Source of the DNA: Nemophila menziesii | Lineage: Eukaryota; Streptophyta; Magnoliopsida; Boraginales; Hydrophyllaceae | Assembly (NCBI GenBank): GCA_029959085.1 | Contig: JARWIR010000016.1 | Coordinates: forward strand, 10,647,441-10,711,440 | DNA: 64,000 nucleotides | Reading direction: 5' to 3' | In this document: one piece after another, positions 49,085 through 60,589 of the stretch | How the letters are laid out: each line of letters opens with the position of its first letter | How positions within the stretch are numbered: the stretch's first letter is position 1 | Position numbers and translations under genes: made by a program | The notes under the pieces: model-generated | The model's input: the letters and a program-made list of their open reading frames with translations, nothing else | Told to the model about the DNA's origin: nothing | Database searches by the model: none

Positions 49085-51979
49085 AGACCCCCAACTCAAA
49101 CTTTTGTCGTCGGGACAAAGTAAAACAAAACAAAGGGGTAGAAGTAAGCGTATAAACAAGTAGAAGCTAGCAAATAAACCCTAAAGCAATTCTCAAAATA
49201 AATCTCATATAGCAAACTCTAGAAACTAATATACACATACACTAATCATGCAACATCAAACATAAATAATCTCAATCATAAAATTAAAGTCGCAATGCTT
49301 GAAGGTTACACTTGTACTCATCTCTGTATGATGGCTATAGGGTGGTCATTAATCCTAACTCGCTTTGAACGCTCCACCTAGTGTATTCCCTATCAACAGA
49401 ATAATAAATTCACTATGCACTTAGGAATCACGAGGTCTTTACGGTTATAATATTGGCTTAAGGACGGGTGTGGATGTATATTTGGTAAATTTGAAGTGAG
49501 CTTTTGGCTCTCTCCTCACTTACCATCAACAGTGTCCTCGAGCTTGAGTTAACGCTCAAAAAGATGTTCTCACTCACCCATATACGCAATAATTTAGCGT
49601 CCCATGTCTACCCACTATAAATAAGATGATTTTCAGAAAATTCCACTTTGCCGGATGTTTTATTCATTCATATTTTTCTTTTTCTTTTCTCTTTTTTTTT
49701 TCTTTTTTTTTTGTACAGAAGCAAACCGGGTACCCGGTTTTGACGAATCCGGGTTCCCGGTTCCTACTGTATGATTTTTCAAATTTTTTTCATTTTTTCT
49801 TTCTTTTTCATTTTTTCTTCATTCCCGGCAAAGGGTTACAAGTATATATCATCTGCAATTGTGCAACAATACAAAGCACATCAATCCCAACCCATAAAAT
49901 TCCCCATAAGTGGACCCACCACCCCAAACTCAAGCTCGAGACATGTCTCAGGATTGTGATTCAAGTGCGGGTCATATGGTCATGCCTACTAATCTAAGGG
50001 ATAATGGCTTATATCGTGGCTACAAAGAAAAGGCTAAGACTCAAAGTGGGCTAAGACGGATAATAATTAATACAAGGGATAGAAGGCTAAAAAGGCACAA
50101 ATGGCTAACAAAGAACTGCCCCTATCATTTTCCTAAGTACATAGCTTGTCTTTAGTTCATATCTAGGTGGGTTCTCTACTAATTAGGATTTCACTTTCTA
50201 CACACCAAACATATTCCTTGAGTACAAGCTTACTTCATTTGCATTGTTCATTAATTTTTCCTATTAATTACCTATGTTTGCATGCAATTGTAAGTGCGTT
50301 TTATGTTATTCCCTAAAGTCCACTATTTACTATCACCGATTCATCAAAAGTATGCTTAAAGGGACATTTAAAATCTTCTATAGTCAAACGCAACTCCGAA
50401 AATTATTTTATTGAAAGCAAATAAAACAAATAACACATAAAAAACTGGGATGAGGCAACGAACCCCACCCCAAACTCAAAAATGAGTCGTGTCCCCACGA
50501 CTCGAAAAGACTCAAAGCAATAAAATAATATACACTAAATGAGAAGGGATAGAAAACGTATCTGAACCAGCGCGAGGCTGGTTGTCGGTGTTGCGTCCAT
50601 GAACTTTATCTTGCGTCTAGACATCGTAAGTTGTGCTTTGAACAAGTAAAGTTCAACTTGTTTGTAACGTTTCCCAAAATAGCGCACCTCGTATCCTGAT
50701 TCTCTTCCAACACCTTGATTTTCGATTCCAACCCATCATCGGATCATTTGCCTCCTCACTTTCAGGTTCCTCAATCACTTCCCTCTTCTTAGGATTAGCC
50801 TTAATTTGAACCTCTTCAGTCTTGTGTTTGAAACGTGAAATAGGAATCTCAATAGCTTGTTCTTGAGTAGCACCAAAAGTGTTTCTGTTTCTTGGAGAAT
50901 TCCTTCGATAAGTACACATGAAAACGGTTCTGATAAGCATCTCTTTCCACCCCAAACTCAAAACTTCAAATAGTGAGAAGCTAAGGCTTAGAACTTTGAT
51001 GTTTTGAGGCTTAAGACTTGACGATTATGGTGGAATATGAGATGGGTAAAGGCTAATTGATGCGGGGGAAGAGGGAATTGGATTTAATTTGAAGCTTGGA
51101 TGAAGAACAATTGGAGAAAAGTGGGACTTTAATCATATTTTTCGGATGGGAGATGAGTTGATTGCATGTTGTTGTGGTGAAAGAGAGCAAGATTTGAGGA
51201 TTGTGTGGTTGTTGATGATGATGTTCAGGAAATTCTAGGTTTTGGGAGTGTTTTTGGAGGCTGGGTTGAAGAAGGAGGTAAAAATCTAGGGCTAAAAAGC
51301 TTCAAAACGGCCCTGTCACAGATGAAACCGGGTACCCGCATTTGCAAATGCGGGGCCCCAGTTTCGCGTCGCTGTGTCGACGCGAAAAAGATTTTTTTTT
51401 TTTTTTTTTTAACCCAAATTCGCAGCCAAAACGCGAGACCCAAAACGCGGGGTCAGAGAATTGCCCTTCGAAACCGGGTGCCCGCATTTGCAAATGCGGG
51501 TACCCGCATTTTCGTCGATGGCGCGAGCCAAGACGCACCAAAACGCAACCTCCCAAGACGCCGGGTCAGAAAATTTCACAAGTTACAGCTCCGAAACCGG
51601 GTGCCCGCATTTGCAAATGCGGGTACCCGGTTTTGTGTCGATGGCGCGAATCAAAACGCAGCAAAACGCAGTGGTGACGCAGCAAAACGCGGGACCCAAG
51701 ACGCAGGGTCAGAAAGTTGGAATTTTTAGCTTTCGAAACCGGGTTTGGCTCCTGGAACACCACAAATTTTTCTCCTATTTTCGCCCTTTCGACCCCAAAC
51801 TCATGACCTTTTTATCCCTGAAATCATCAAAAACAACTACCCTTCCTCATTTCTTAATAATAAACATTAAAATTGCGGAAATCAAACTAATCTAAATTGC
51901 AAAAATTTAAAAACTCAGCTAATATACAAAGAATTGGCTTTTGTTTAACGTCGTTAAGCTCGACGGGTTACCTCAATCA
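49085..51979 (-). other. non-coding interior of the young gypsy element
   Basis: This is the 2.9 kb between the gag-protease stop and the 3' LTR, conserved with the older copy at 9930-13099. It carries a palindrome GAGTCGTGGGGACACGACTC (complement at about 50484-50503), poly-T/poly-C tracts near 49670-49815, a short palindrome AAACCGGGTACCCGGTTT (49723-49740) and the tandem palindromes at 51325-51740. The frames at 49626-49997, 50653-50961 and 51205-51729 do not correspond to known domains. Confidence 0.8.
51325..51760. repeat. tandem units of 123-146 bp, each headed by a 40-nt palindrome
   Basis: Unit starts (AAACCGGG) are at 51325, 51471, 51594 and 51736. The first three carry the perfect palindrome CCCGCATTTGCAAATGCGGG, and in the third it extends to 40 nt (51594-51633) with a single mismatched pair. 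Each unit then runs through 'gtcgatggcgcgag', 'acgca..aaacgc' and 'gggtcagaaa'. The last unit is cut short. The frames on both strands here arise from the palindromes. Confidence 0.9.
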
Positions 51980-54715
51980 TTAGTCATTGACATAACCTCC
52001 CCAGCAGTGAGTGAGGTTGTCAATATTTGCAACTCGGAATTTACAACCCTTAGCTTTTATTCCCACTAGTTTATCTGAGATAACTTTCGCGACCATGAAT
52101 GGTCCTATCCAAGAACTTTTGGGTTCACGTACCTTTGGATGGGGGTTCGGTTTCTTCATAGCTACTTCTTCACCTACTTTGAACCCCTTTTTCTTTCTTT
52201 CTTTCTCAGGTTCCTTCGGAACTTTCGTGGTACGTGTTTTCTCTTTCTTCTTTGCATGATTGAGTTGTGGATTTTTAGGATATGGAGTAGTTTTAATTGG
52301 TGGTTTCTTTCGTAGCTCTTTCTCCTCCACCCCTAAAGTGTCCACAACATTACTTGGCTCTTTTCTTACCGGTTCCCTTACATCTATACGAAAACATTCT
52401 TCCTTGGAATCCGGAAACTTCATAGGTCTAAACACATTAAACTTCATCTCCTCATCTTGGATTCTCATAATCATTTCACCGTTTTCTACATCAATCAAAG
52501 TACGCCCCGTGGCTAGGAATGGTCTTCCCAAAATAATGGGGACATTCCTATCCGCGTCGTAATCAAGTATAATGAAATCAGCGGGAAAAATTAATGTACC
52601 TGCCTTAACGAGGACATCTTCGATTCGGCCTTCCGGATGTGCAAGAGATCGATCCGCCATTTGCAAGACCATAGAAGTGGGTCTTGCTTCGATATTAAGC
52701 TTATCAAAGATCGATTTGGGCATAAGATTGATGCTTGCACCCAAATCACATAGTGCTTTACCTCTCCATTCATTACCAATAGATATCGGAATTGTAAAGC
52801 TCCCAGGATCAACTAACTTTGGAGGTAATTTACCTTGACAAATAGCACTACATTCCTCAGGGAGACCAATCATCTCATTATCACAATACGGCCTTTTGTT
52901 GGTGAGGGCTCTTTTCAGAAACTTAGCATACTTGGGTACATCTCTAATAGCTTCTAGTAGCGGAATATTTATGCTAAGACCTCGTACTTTATTAAAGAAT
53001 TTTTGATAATCAGCCATATCGCCCTTCTTTTGAACTCTCGATGGAAATGGTGGAGGAGGACGATTAATCATAGTATCATCTTTCTTCTTTAGAATCTCAC
53101 TTGGCCTCACTATTTCTTCAACCTCACTATCTTTCTCATTCTCTTTCTCTTTCTCTTTTTCACCCACTTCCTTTTCTTTTCTTGGGACTTCTTTCTCTTT
53201 CATAACGGGAAAAGGAGGTGGAGGAAGGTTCTTACCACTTCTGAGAGTAATAGCCTTACAATCTTCGATTTGGATTGGATTCTCAGTATCGCTAGGGAGT
53301 TGCCCTTGTGGACGTTGATTCAGTTGTTTATTAATTTGACTTAGCTGATTCTGGAACAAATTCATATTTGCTTCGATTGCATTTTGACGCTCCATAGCTT
53401 GTGTCTGAAGAGCAATTAAACTTTCAACTGTTTTCTGAAGGGTAACTCCTTCTTGTGGATGGGCATGTAAGGCTTTCTGATTCATTGTGTCATTATAATT
53501 GTCTTGAGGAGCTTGTCTCTGAACATAGTTTTGATTCTGCCCTCCTTGGTAATTGTTGTGTGGTCTTGGATTGTAGTTGTTACCTTGGGGACGCGGCTGA
53601 TACGCATAAGTAGGATTTGCTGCCCCATCAGGATTTGAGTATTGAAACCCCGGATGGTTTCTGTTAGGCTGATATCCATTACCACTTGAATTAAAGTTAC
53701 CTCTATTGGACACAAACATCACGGATTCTTGATTATTTTGACAATTTTCCCAACTATGATCATTGACACCGCAATACTCACATCCATATACCTCTTGTGC
53801 AACTTTTACCTCACCTCTTTTATTCGAGAAACCTTCTTTCACGGCTAGAGTAAGTTGTCTCAATTGTTGTTCTAGTGTGGTCTGAAGCTTTGTCTCTAGC
53901 GTAGCAAACTTTTCTTCCATATCAACATTATTCACTCTTTTAACTGGTGTTCTTACTGAACTCCACCCAACTTCATTCTTGACTGTTCTCTCTAAGATGA
54001 TCTTTGCATGAGCGGGTTGAACTTGAAGAAAACCTGCACCACATAGCATATCCAATTTCTCTCTTGAAGTCCCATCAAGGCCTCTATAAAATATTTTTAA
54101 TTGTTGTTGTTCTGAAAAGCCATGATTGGGGACTCTACGAAAGCACATCTGAAATCTTGTCCAACTCCTACCCAAAGTTTCATCATATTCTTGACGGAAC
54201 TGCGTCAACTCTAATTCAGCATCTAACCTCATGTTACTTGGGTAATACCTCTCAAAGAAAGCAATCTCTAATTGATCCCAATTAGTAATCTTCGTCGGAT
54301 CTTGCGTATCGTGCCATTCACTTGCTCCATCAATAACAAAAAATTTAAACACAGCGTAGTACATCTGTTCTTTTGAAACTCCTTGTGTGATGTAAGAATC
54401 ACATATCTGTTTGAATTTCTGTATCGCTCTAAGAGGATCTTCTCCAACTCTACCACGAAAATTTCCAAAGTGTTGGAATTGAGCTATCATACCCGGATCT
54501 GGACGAAACTTCGGAACATTTATATCTGGAGCACCTACTCCTATAGCAGGAGCACGGAATGGAACTTCTGGTGGACCATTAGTAAACCATGGATCTTGAA
54601 TATTCGCCATTTCTCTTTCCTCTTGTTCTCTTCTTTTCTTATTTGCAAGTCTGATTAACGAATCCGGATTATCAAGGATTTGAACTAGCGGTTCAAATCT
54701 GAGCCTTCTTCGCAT
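51980..54715 (-). CDS. gag-protease polyprotein with integrase-like C-terminal tail (gypsy, Athila/Tat-like)
   Basis: An intact 911-aa frame. Residues about 90-245 form a Retrotrans_gag core (PLRAIQKFKQICDSY, FFERYYPSNMR). A CX2CX4HX4C zinc knuckle spans C312-C325. An Asn/Gln/Pro-rich linker is followed by ITLRSGKNLPPPP and a Glu/Lys stretch. The aspartic protease has DLGA at 657-660 and IILGRPF at 727-733. DLG in place of DTG/DSG is usual in this plant lineage. The last about 60 residues (GFKVGEEV, then WIGPFMVAKV and CKFRVANIDNL) resemble the GPF-type tail of integrase. Reverse transcriptase, RNase H and integrase core are absent, with no frame break. The product should form virus-like particles and mature them. 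I take the first ATG, 120 nt inside the primer site. Confidence 0.93.
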   Translation of the reverse strand: MRRRLRFEPLVQILDNPDSLIRLANKKRREQEEREMANIQDPWFTNGPPEVPFRAPAIGVGAPDINVPKFRPDPGMIAQFQHFGNFRGRVGEDPLRAIQKFKQICDSYITQGVSKEQMYYAVFKFFVIDGASEWHDTQDPTKITNWDQLEIAFFERYYPSNMRLDAELELTQFRQEYDETLGRSWTRFQMCFRRVPNHGFSEQQQLKIFYRGLDGTSREKLDMLCGAGFLQVQPAHAKIILERTVKNEVGWSSVRTPVKRVNNVDMEEKFATLETKLQTTLEQQLRQLTLAVKEGFSNKRGEVKVAQEVYGCEYCGVNDHSWENCQNNQESVMFVSNRGNFNSSGNGYQPNRNHPGFQYSNPDGAANPTYAYQPRPQGNNYNPRPHNNYQGGQNQNYVQRQAPQDNYNDTMNQKALHAHPQEGVTLQKTVESLIALQTQAMERQNAIEANMNLFQNQLSQINKQLNQRPQGQLPSDTENPIQIEDCKAITLRSGKNLPPPPFPVMKEKEVPRKEKEVGEKEKEKENEKDSEVEEIVRPSEILKKKDDTMINRPPPPFPSRVQKKGDMADYQKFFNKVRGLSINIPLLEAIRDVPKYAKFLKRALTNKRPYCDNEMIGLPEECSAICQGKLPPKLVDPGSFTIPISIGNEWRGKALCDLGASINLMPKSIFDKLNIEARPTSMVLQMADRSLAHPEGRIEDVLVKAGTLIFPADFIILDYDADRNVPIILGRPFLATGRTLIDVENGEMIMRIQDEEMKFNVFRPMKFPDSKEECFRIDVREPVRKEPSNVVDTLGVEEKELRKKPPIKTTPYPKNPQLNHAKKKEKTRTTKVPKEPEKERKKKGFKVGEEVAMKKPNPHPKVREPKSSWIGPFMVAKVISDKLVGIKAKGCKFRVANIDNLTHCWGGYVND

Positions 54716-54834
54716 ACACCAAACCTAAAAACCTGAGAAAACTAAACAAGCAAAAAACGTAAAACTGATAAAAACAAATATAAAAATAAATGCAACTATC
54801 ACTAAAGGATAAACACCGTGGTCACACGCTACCG

Positions 54835-54852
54835 TCCCCGGCAACGGCGCCA
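54835..54852 (-). other. primer binding site for tRNA-Asp
   Basis: The plus strand reads TCCCCGGCAACGGCGCCA, the exact 3' end of plant tRNA-Asp(GUC) with CCA. The minus strand therefore binds this tRNA to prime reverse transcription, 6 nt from the 5' LTR. Confidence 0.93.
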
Positions 54853-54858
54853 AAAACT

Positions 54859-56418
54859 TGGTGGTCCTTTGTGTGTTCTAAAATAAAATGCAAATGTAAA
54901 TCGAACCACAACCGCAAGTGTACGGTTGTCCCAAGTAGTATGTATGATAATACAGATTCGTTCCAAGGACGGATGGTTGATCACAATGTCTAGCAAATAG
55001 TGATTGATGCACTTATGAAAATAAAAGATTATAAAATGTTTGTTTGGTTTTGTTTATTAAAACTACTAAATGGAAGACAAATTATAAATGCAAGTAAAAG
55101 CTAAGACGCAAGTAAAATGAGTGAAAACGCAATATGAGATGTAGTACTTGAGAACGCAAGGATCCTCCTAATCTTATTTCCTAACTTATGTTGTTTAAGG
55201 GCTAAATTAGTCAATTACAATGGTCGGGATTCTAATATCCTTATACCCCCGTCAGGGTGGACTATAAGGCGATCCTAAAGTGTCACTAGTCCCGTCAGGG
55301 TAAATATGATCCACCTTCGGATGTTTAAGTTTTATTACCTCATTGGCCCTAGAATTAGCTAAGTTCGTCAGAATCAATAGCTTCTATTTTAGTTTCAATA
55401 AATATTTCCGTACCTAAACCCTCCGTCAGGATGATCCAATCGCCACTAATTGGAATAGCCTAGATACTAAAACCTGTTCTTAGTTAGCTACTCCAAAAAC
55501 AGTAAAATAATCTCAATTTATTGAAAAGAGTAAAAGCCCTAATTTAATTTAATTCAATAAAAACCCAAATTCAACATTCGTTAATTAATAAGATTGGGAT
55601 TCACCCATTGTTTGTTCTCAAGCACTATGAAAAGCTTAGCTCATATTAAAATTAAAAACTAAATTAAAAATAAAGGAATTCATATTTGATTACAAAATTA
55701 AAATTGAAAGAACCTAATTTCCGGAATTAGAATGACTGAGAACGGAGCTATAGACCCACTCCAGCTCTAGCAGCTTCTTCTTCCTTCCTTCTGTTGCTTC
55801 TCTCTGGTGTTTAATCTTGTGGAATGTGAATTGTATGAAAAATAGAAGTCCAGACCTCCTTTTATAAGTGCAAATTCGGAGTAGGGCTTGGACCAGAAAA
55901 TAAAAGCCTAATTAAATGTCCAGGCCCACTTTCTAAGCCCAAAATCCCGTAACTGATGATAGGCCTTCACTAAAACAGCTTTTCCCGATGCGTTGCAACT
56001 CCGATTGACCTCATTCCAGTTGCTAAAGTTCCGTAACTCGATAAGGAATGATTTCTCTTCAAAGGTCAGCGGCTAAATCATCGCTTAAGCACCTCGAAAT
56101 CAGCAATCTATGGCCTGGAAAGTGGATTTTCAGCTCTAAAAATAATATCTTCGGGATTTGTCTTCAAGTCTTGACTCTAATTCACGATCTTTGACCTTCT
56201 CCTCGGATTCCTCTCCTAGCTAACATCTAAAACCTGTAAACTTTACACTAAAAATACCAATATTACGCGCAAAAGTTTAATAAATTAAAAATGCTAGAAA
56301 TAAAAAGGGAATTCCGGATTATTGCATATTTAGTCCAAAAGTCTATCAAATTAATTAAATAAACACCAAAAATGATGTCTCCCAAGGGTCGAAAATAAGA
56401 ACAATTAGGGAGACATCA
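54859..56418 (-). mobile_element. 5' LTR of the young gypsy element
   Basis: 1560 bp, the partner of 47525-49084. In the minus direction it starts TGATGTCTCCC and ends GGACCACCA. A TATA-like motif (TATAAAAGG, complement of 'cctccttttata') lies near 55856-55867. Confidence 0.97.
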
Positions 56419-56542
56419 ATGACCCTTCATTTCATATAATAAGTTATACTTATAAAGAAGGGGATTAAAACCCTAGAAAATAAAAGGACATCCACTAATA
56501 ATAATAATATACATTATTTACAATACTCCCCCTTGGAAGTCC

Positions 56543-57575
56543 ATTTCTTATGAAATATGCCTCATTAAAACCTTGTCAAGAAAACCTTGTGGGAAAAAAA
56601 CTTGGTCGAAGAAAAAATAGTACATATAGATAAAACTAATCATATTGAAACGCTGCCTCGTTAAAACCTTGCCAAAAAAACCTATTAGGACAAAAATTAG
56701 ACGAAGGGAAAAGAGTACAGACTTATTTACGCTACCCCTGATGTTGGCAAGAGATCTCTGAGTTGTCGTATTTCAATATTGTGGACCTACTTCTTGAATA
56801 TTTTGATTGACAATGATTTCATCAGGAAAATCTACAAAAATATTGCGTGATTGTATCTGTCGGGTGTCAATATCCACATTCTTATGTAGCTCGTGTGTGT
56901 AGGCGACTTTGGTGAAATATGTTTTGTTTTGTCTCCTTGATGCAGCCATTCTAATTATGTGTGGTACAAGAAATAGTATCCTCATACAATACCATCGGTA
57001 TATCTTTGTCGAAGATAAACCACATTTATTTTCGGTATGTTGAATGACATAAACCACACTTTTTTCGGTATGTTGAATAATCCACTTAAATAAATATTTC
57101 ATACCACTTCCCCTTGGATATTCACAGAAAGATATGCCTCATTAAAACATTATCAAGAAAACCTATTGGGACAAAATTTGATCAAGGAAAAAGAGTACAC
57201 TAATCCTTGGGGGTTATGACACATATTCAGTCAGTCTTGTTAAAACCTTATCAGGAAAACCCAATGGGAAAAACCGCGGTGAAGGAAAAAGAATGCAAAA
57301 TTCAATATATTATCCCCCTCATTACGACATTACATATTTCTAAATATATTTGTACCTTGATGTTGTCGTTAATGAAACTTTAATTAGTAAATCTTCTGAA
57401 TTTTTACTTGAGGGTATATAGTGATAGTAATATCATTTTCTTGATCAATAAAATAGTTTATACTTCTTTCGACAATGAATATTTGCATGCCTCGTTAAAA
57501 TCTTACTAGGAAAAACCCAGTGGGAAAAAACCTTAGTGAAGGAAAAAGAGTACAATACGCAAATATCACATCATT
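56543..57575 (-). repeat. five-copy repeat of about 70 bp in the LARD interior
   Basis: Units reading 'gcctcattaaaaccttgtca', 'gaaaaccta.tgggaaaaa', 'aaggaaaaagagtac' start near 56569, 56655, 57132, 57235 and 57488. The first two are adjacent (86 bp apart) and the others are separated by unrelated AT-rich DNA. The motif looks familiar from other plant Copia-type elements, but I cannot check that here. Confidence 0.75.
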
Positions 57576-57639
57576 TTCATTATGACAACAATTACTGAGT
57601 ATCCTTTCAATATTCAGACACTTTTATCTTGTGATTTAA

Positions 57640-58700
57640 ATAAATTATGTTCTTCGAGAACTTTTATACTCCAAGAACTTTTATATTTCAGGAACTTCTC
57701 AATCTTCGATAATTTCATATTTAAACGCTCTAAGTACTTCAAGTACCTATCGTGCTTCAGGCACTTGTTGTGCTTTCAAACCCCTTTCTTGTTTGGGCAC
57801 ATGTCATGCTTCTAGAACCTATTTTGTTTATCAAAAAAACTTAATATCCATCTAATAATCACTACACTGTATCAATAACATAAGAATGAGGATGTCTCTC
57901 CATAGTTAAATCTAGGTTTTCGTGATACAAGTAGTGTTTTTTTATTTCAAAATTCACTATTACACTTTCTATTGTCGTCGACATATTTCACCACTGTTTG
58001 GTTTAAGATCCTTATTATCTATTTCAAGCGCTATATTAAATGAAAATATATTAATCCCATAGATTGTCTAACAGTTTTAAATATTTCCAGTAGACTAATA
58101 ATCTACATAATTTTTCTTGTATTTAGGTACCTAGGTATCTTCAATGGCCATTACTTCCTTTAAGATCAATGCATGTGCCAACATTAGTTGACTTAATAAT
58201 TCCTCTCGTGTCACGTGGAGTGCACATTCCATAATATTTACCAGTTTATCATTTACTCATGAGATTTTCTTCTTTGGGGCAAGGTATACTTTCAACCAAC
58301 GGGCTTACCACACTTCATGCTTGGTTATATGCATTACAGATCTACCAAATTTCATGTGTTAGTTAGATGCATTACAGGTTTAACACACTTCATGCGTTGG
58401 TTTGATACATTCACTGGAATATTTGTTATATGTCTAATATGGAACAATAACCTATGTTGGAGCGTTTATAACATATTTTGGGATTTTGAAATATTCTACT
58501 TGCGAATGTATTAGGTATATTATTTGCAATACTTTGCAAATGGAGTTCCTTTTAACTTCAAGTTCCTATTCTTTAGTTCGTGGATATAAATGATATAATA
58601 AATTGTATTCTACCATACATCATGCAACTTCATGTTGCCTTGTCGATATGTTACACAACTTCAGGTTGACTTGTCTCTCCCCCTAATAAGGGCGTAGTCA
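57640..58700. repeat. cluster of short hairpins with TTC-type loops, set 1
   Basis: Examples: GTTC-TTCGA-GAAC (57649-57661), GTAC-TTCAA-GTAC (57734-57746), GTGC-TTCAG-GCAC (57752-57764), GCAAC-TTCAT-GTTGC (58624-58638) and CAAC-TTCAG-GTTG (58656-58668). The loops agree while the stems differ and still pair. Confidence 0.75.
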
Positions 58701-58870
58701 CTTGGTAAAATGAATCTTCTGGTTCTTTTAAGTAGAGACCAAGTGAATAATCTATTAGTCGACATATCATTACTATCACTAGTTGACCAAATCAATCATT
58801 TAACAATACAAAGTTCTTTGGATTATGACATCTTTTCTTTTGCACAATGAGCGTTTCAACTACTTGAATC

Positions 58871-58894
58871 TATATATATATATATATATATATA
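58871..58894. repeat. (TA)n microsatellite
   Basis: About twelve TA units. Confidence 0.9.
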
Positions 58895-59369
58895 ACCCCA
58901 AAGAAATAACATATTTTATTTTCATACACACTTCTAGTGAGACTTTTAGTAAATAATGCAAAAGATATACATTGTTACGGACACTTGTGGATTATACTAA
59001 ATACTAATTTTGAATATTATCCTTTAAATTTAGTAAATTTCTTTGGGATTTACTTTTAACATAATTTGCCAATTTTGTACCACAAGGTAACATAACTTTT
59101 GGACATCCAAAAACTTTTAATTAGATCAACTAAATGTCTTAGTATTCCACGAGTACGCGAACACTATATAGTTCCACTTTATCGATAATAATCATGCTTA
59201 TCATTATGTGATGACTTATTTACCGTGACCTTTTACTTTCAAGATATTCCTTATTATTCCACTTCTGGTGGTTAGGATTTTCTTTTTCTTACCTTAACTT
59301 CGTCTTGAGTTCGGGTGACCAAGATGTCAATTCCAGACACATTCAATAACATTGCATTTTCTTCAAGAA

Positions 59370-60430
59370 ACGCACTTTCATTCACTTCAAAGAATGGTTT
59401 TTAGCTAGGAAAAACAGTATTTAAGTCACTCAATTATTTCCATTTCCAGGTCAGTTTTTGTACAAGCGGGAAATAATGAATTTTCTTCAGAGAATGTGAT
59501 TCTATATCTCCAGGGAATAATTTCTAATCAGGGAATACAACATTAATTCACATGTTTTGTCGTCCACGCGTCTATTTATTTAGATAATGAAAACAGTTAC
59601 ATTCACTTTAGAGAATGTAGCTCCATTCACTTAGAGGAATGAAATGTTATAGTTTACAAGAAAATAGAATGTTAAACCCTAATATTGGGATAAAACTTGG
59701 CTTACGATATTACTACTTCAGGAGTACTTACATGACATGAAATCTGTAAAAGGTCTTAACATTTGTTCTTCCAAAATATTTCTAGCTACAATAATATCTA
59801 ATTTTGGAGAATAATTATGTAGCCTTGAAATTTAGAAGTATAGCGACGGTATCCTATTTTTGCTTTGTATTCTTATGAAATAATTAACCTTGTCCTTTTT
59901 CGGTATGGTTTGCATCTAATCTATTTTTTCACGATAAATTTTGCTGTCCTTACCTCTTTTTTTCTTAAACAACCATTCTAGTAAAAACAATCATATATAT
60001 AAATTATATATACTTTAGAAAAGCATACCAGCAAAGCAAACTCTGAAACACTATCATGGTTTTCAACCTCATGTGGAGTTATGATCACCACCACGCTAAT
60101 TTCAATACACATTAAAAGACGTAGCATTTTCTTCAGTAAATGTAGTTTTATTCACTATAATGAATAATTTTAGTCAGAGAATACAATATTTAATCATATT
60201 TAACCCTACCAGTTTGTTTACATATCTATTTTCAAATAGATTGAAAAAATGCAACAATCTTGAGTAATAGAATAGATTGAAAATTCAACACTTGCTACAT
60301 GGAATGCAATTCCATCCACTACAGGGAACGGTCTTGAGTTAGAGACTGTGATTTTATTCAATCAAATTTTGTCATCACAATGTTTATTTTGATATGCATT
60401 TGAAAGTTATTGCATTCGTTTAGGGAATGT
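59370..60430. repeat. cluster of CATTC...GAATG hairpins, set 2
   Basis: Examples: CATTC-ACTTCAAA-GAATG (59379-59396), CATTC-ACTTTAGA-GAATG (59600-59617) and CATTC-GTTTAGG-GAATG (60413-60429), with several weaker copies between (near 59470, 59625, 60130, 60150 and 60440). Stem 5 bp, loop 7-8 nt. Confidence 0.7.
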
Positions 60431-60589
60431 AAGTTTAATCACTTCAGGGAATAGTATTATGTAAATGGAACACGAATTATGATTATATCAATAATTTATT
60501 ACTTTGCTTCTTACGAGACAAACAATCTCATAATATTTTGTAAAACCTTTATTCGCGACATAGCTACTTAAGGAGTATATGTGTGATTT

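Larger units (their letters stand above)
47525..56418 (-). mobile_element. young Ty3/gypsy element (8894 bp), gag-protease only
   Basis: It has two 1560-bp LTRs and a perfect 5-bp target repeat ATGAC (47520-47524 and 56419-56423). An 18-nt primer site complementary to tRNA-Asp lies at 54835-54852 and a purine-rich stretch beside the left LTR (49085-49107). The single large frame is at 54715-51980. Downstream of it lie 2.9 kb of non-coding DNA with palindromes. No reverse transcriptase, RNase H or integrase core is present, so it must have moved with enzymes from another element. Two LTR differences in 1560 bp suggest an insertion of the order of 0.05-0.1 million years, if rates are 0.7-1.3 x 10^-8 per site per year. 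Confidence 0.95.

Noticed and set aside
49626..49997. Phe/Ser-rich 123-aa frame on the plus strand
   Set aside because: Made of pyrimidine tracts in the non-coding gypsy interior, antisense to the element; no domain.
51205..51895. Frames of up to 174 aa near the gypsy palindromes
   Set aside because: They arise because the palindromic repeat translates similarly on both strands (repeated ICKCG-type words); no conservation as protein is evident.
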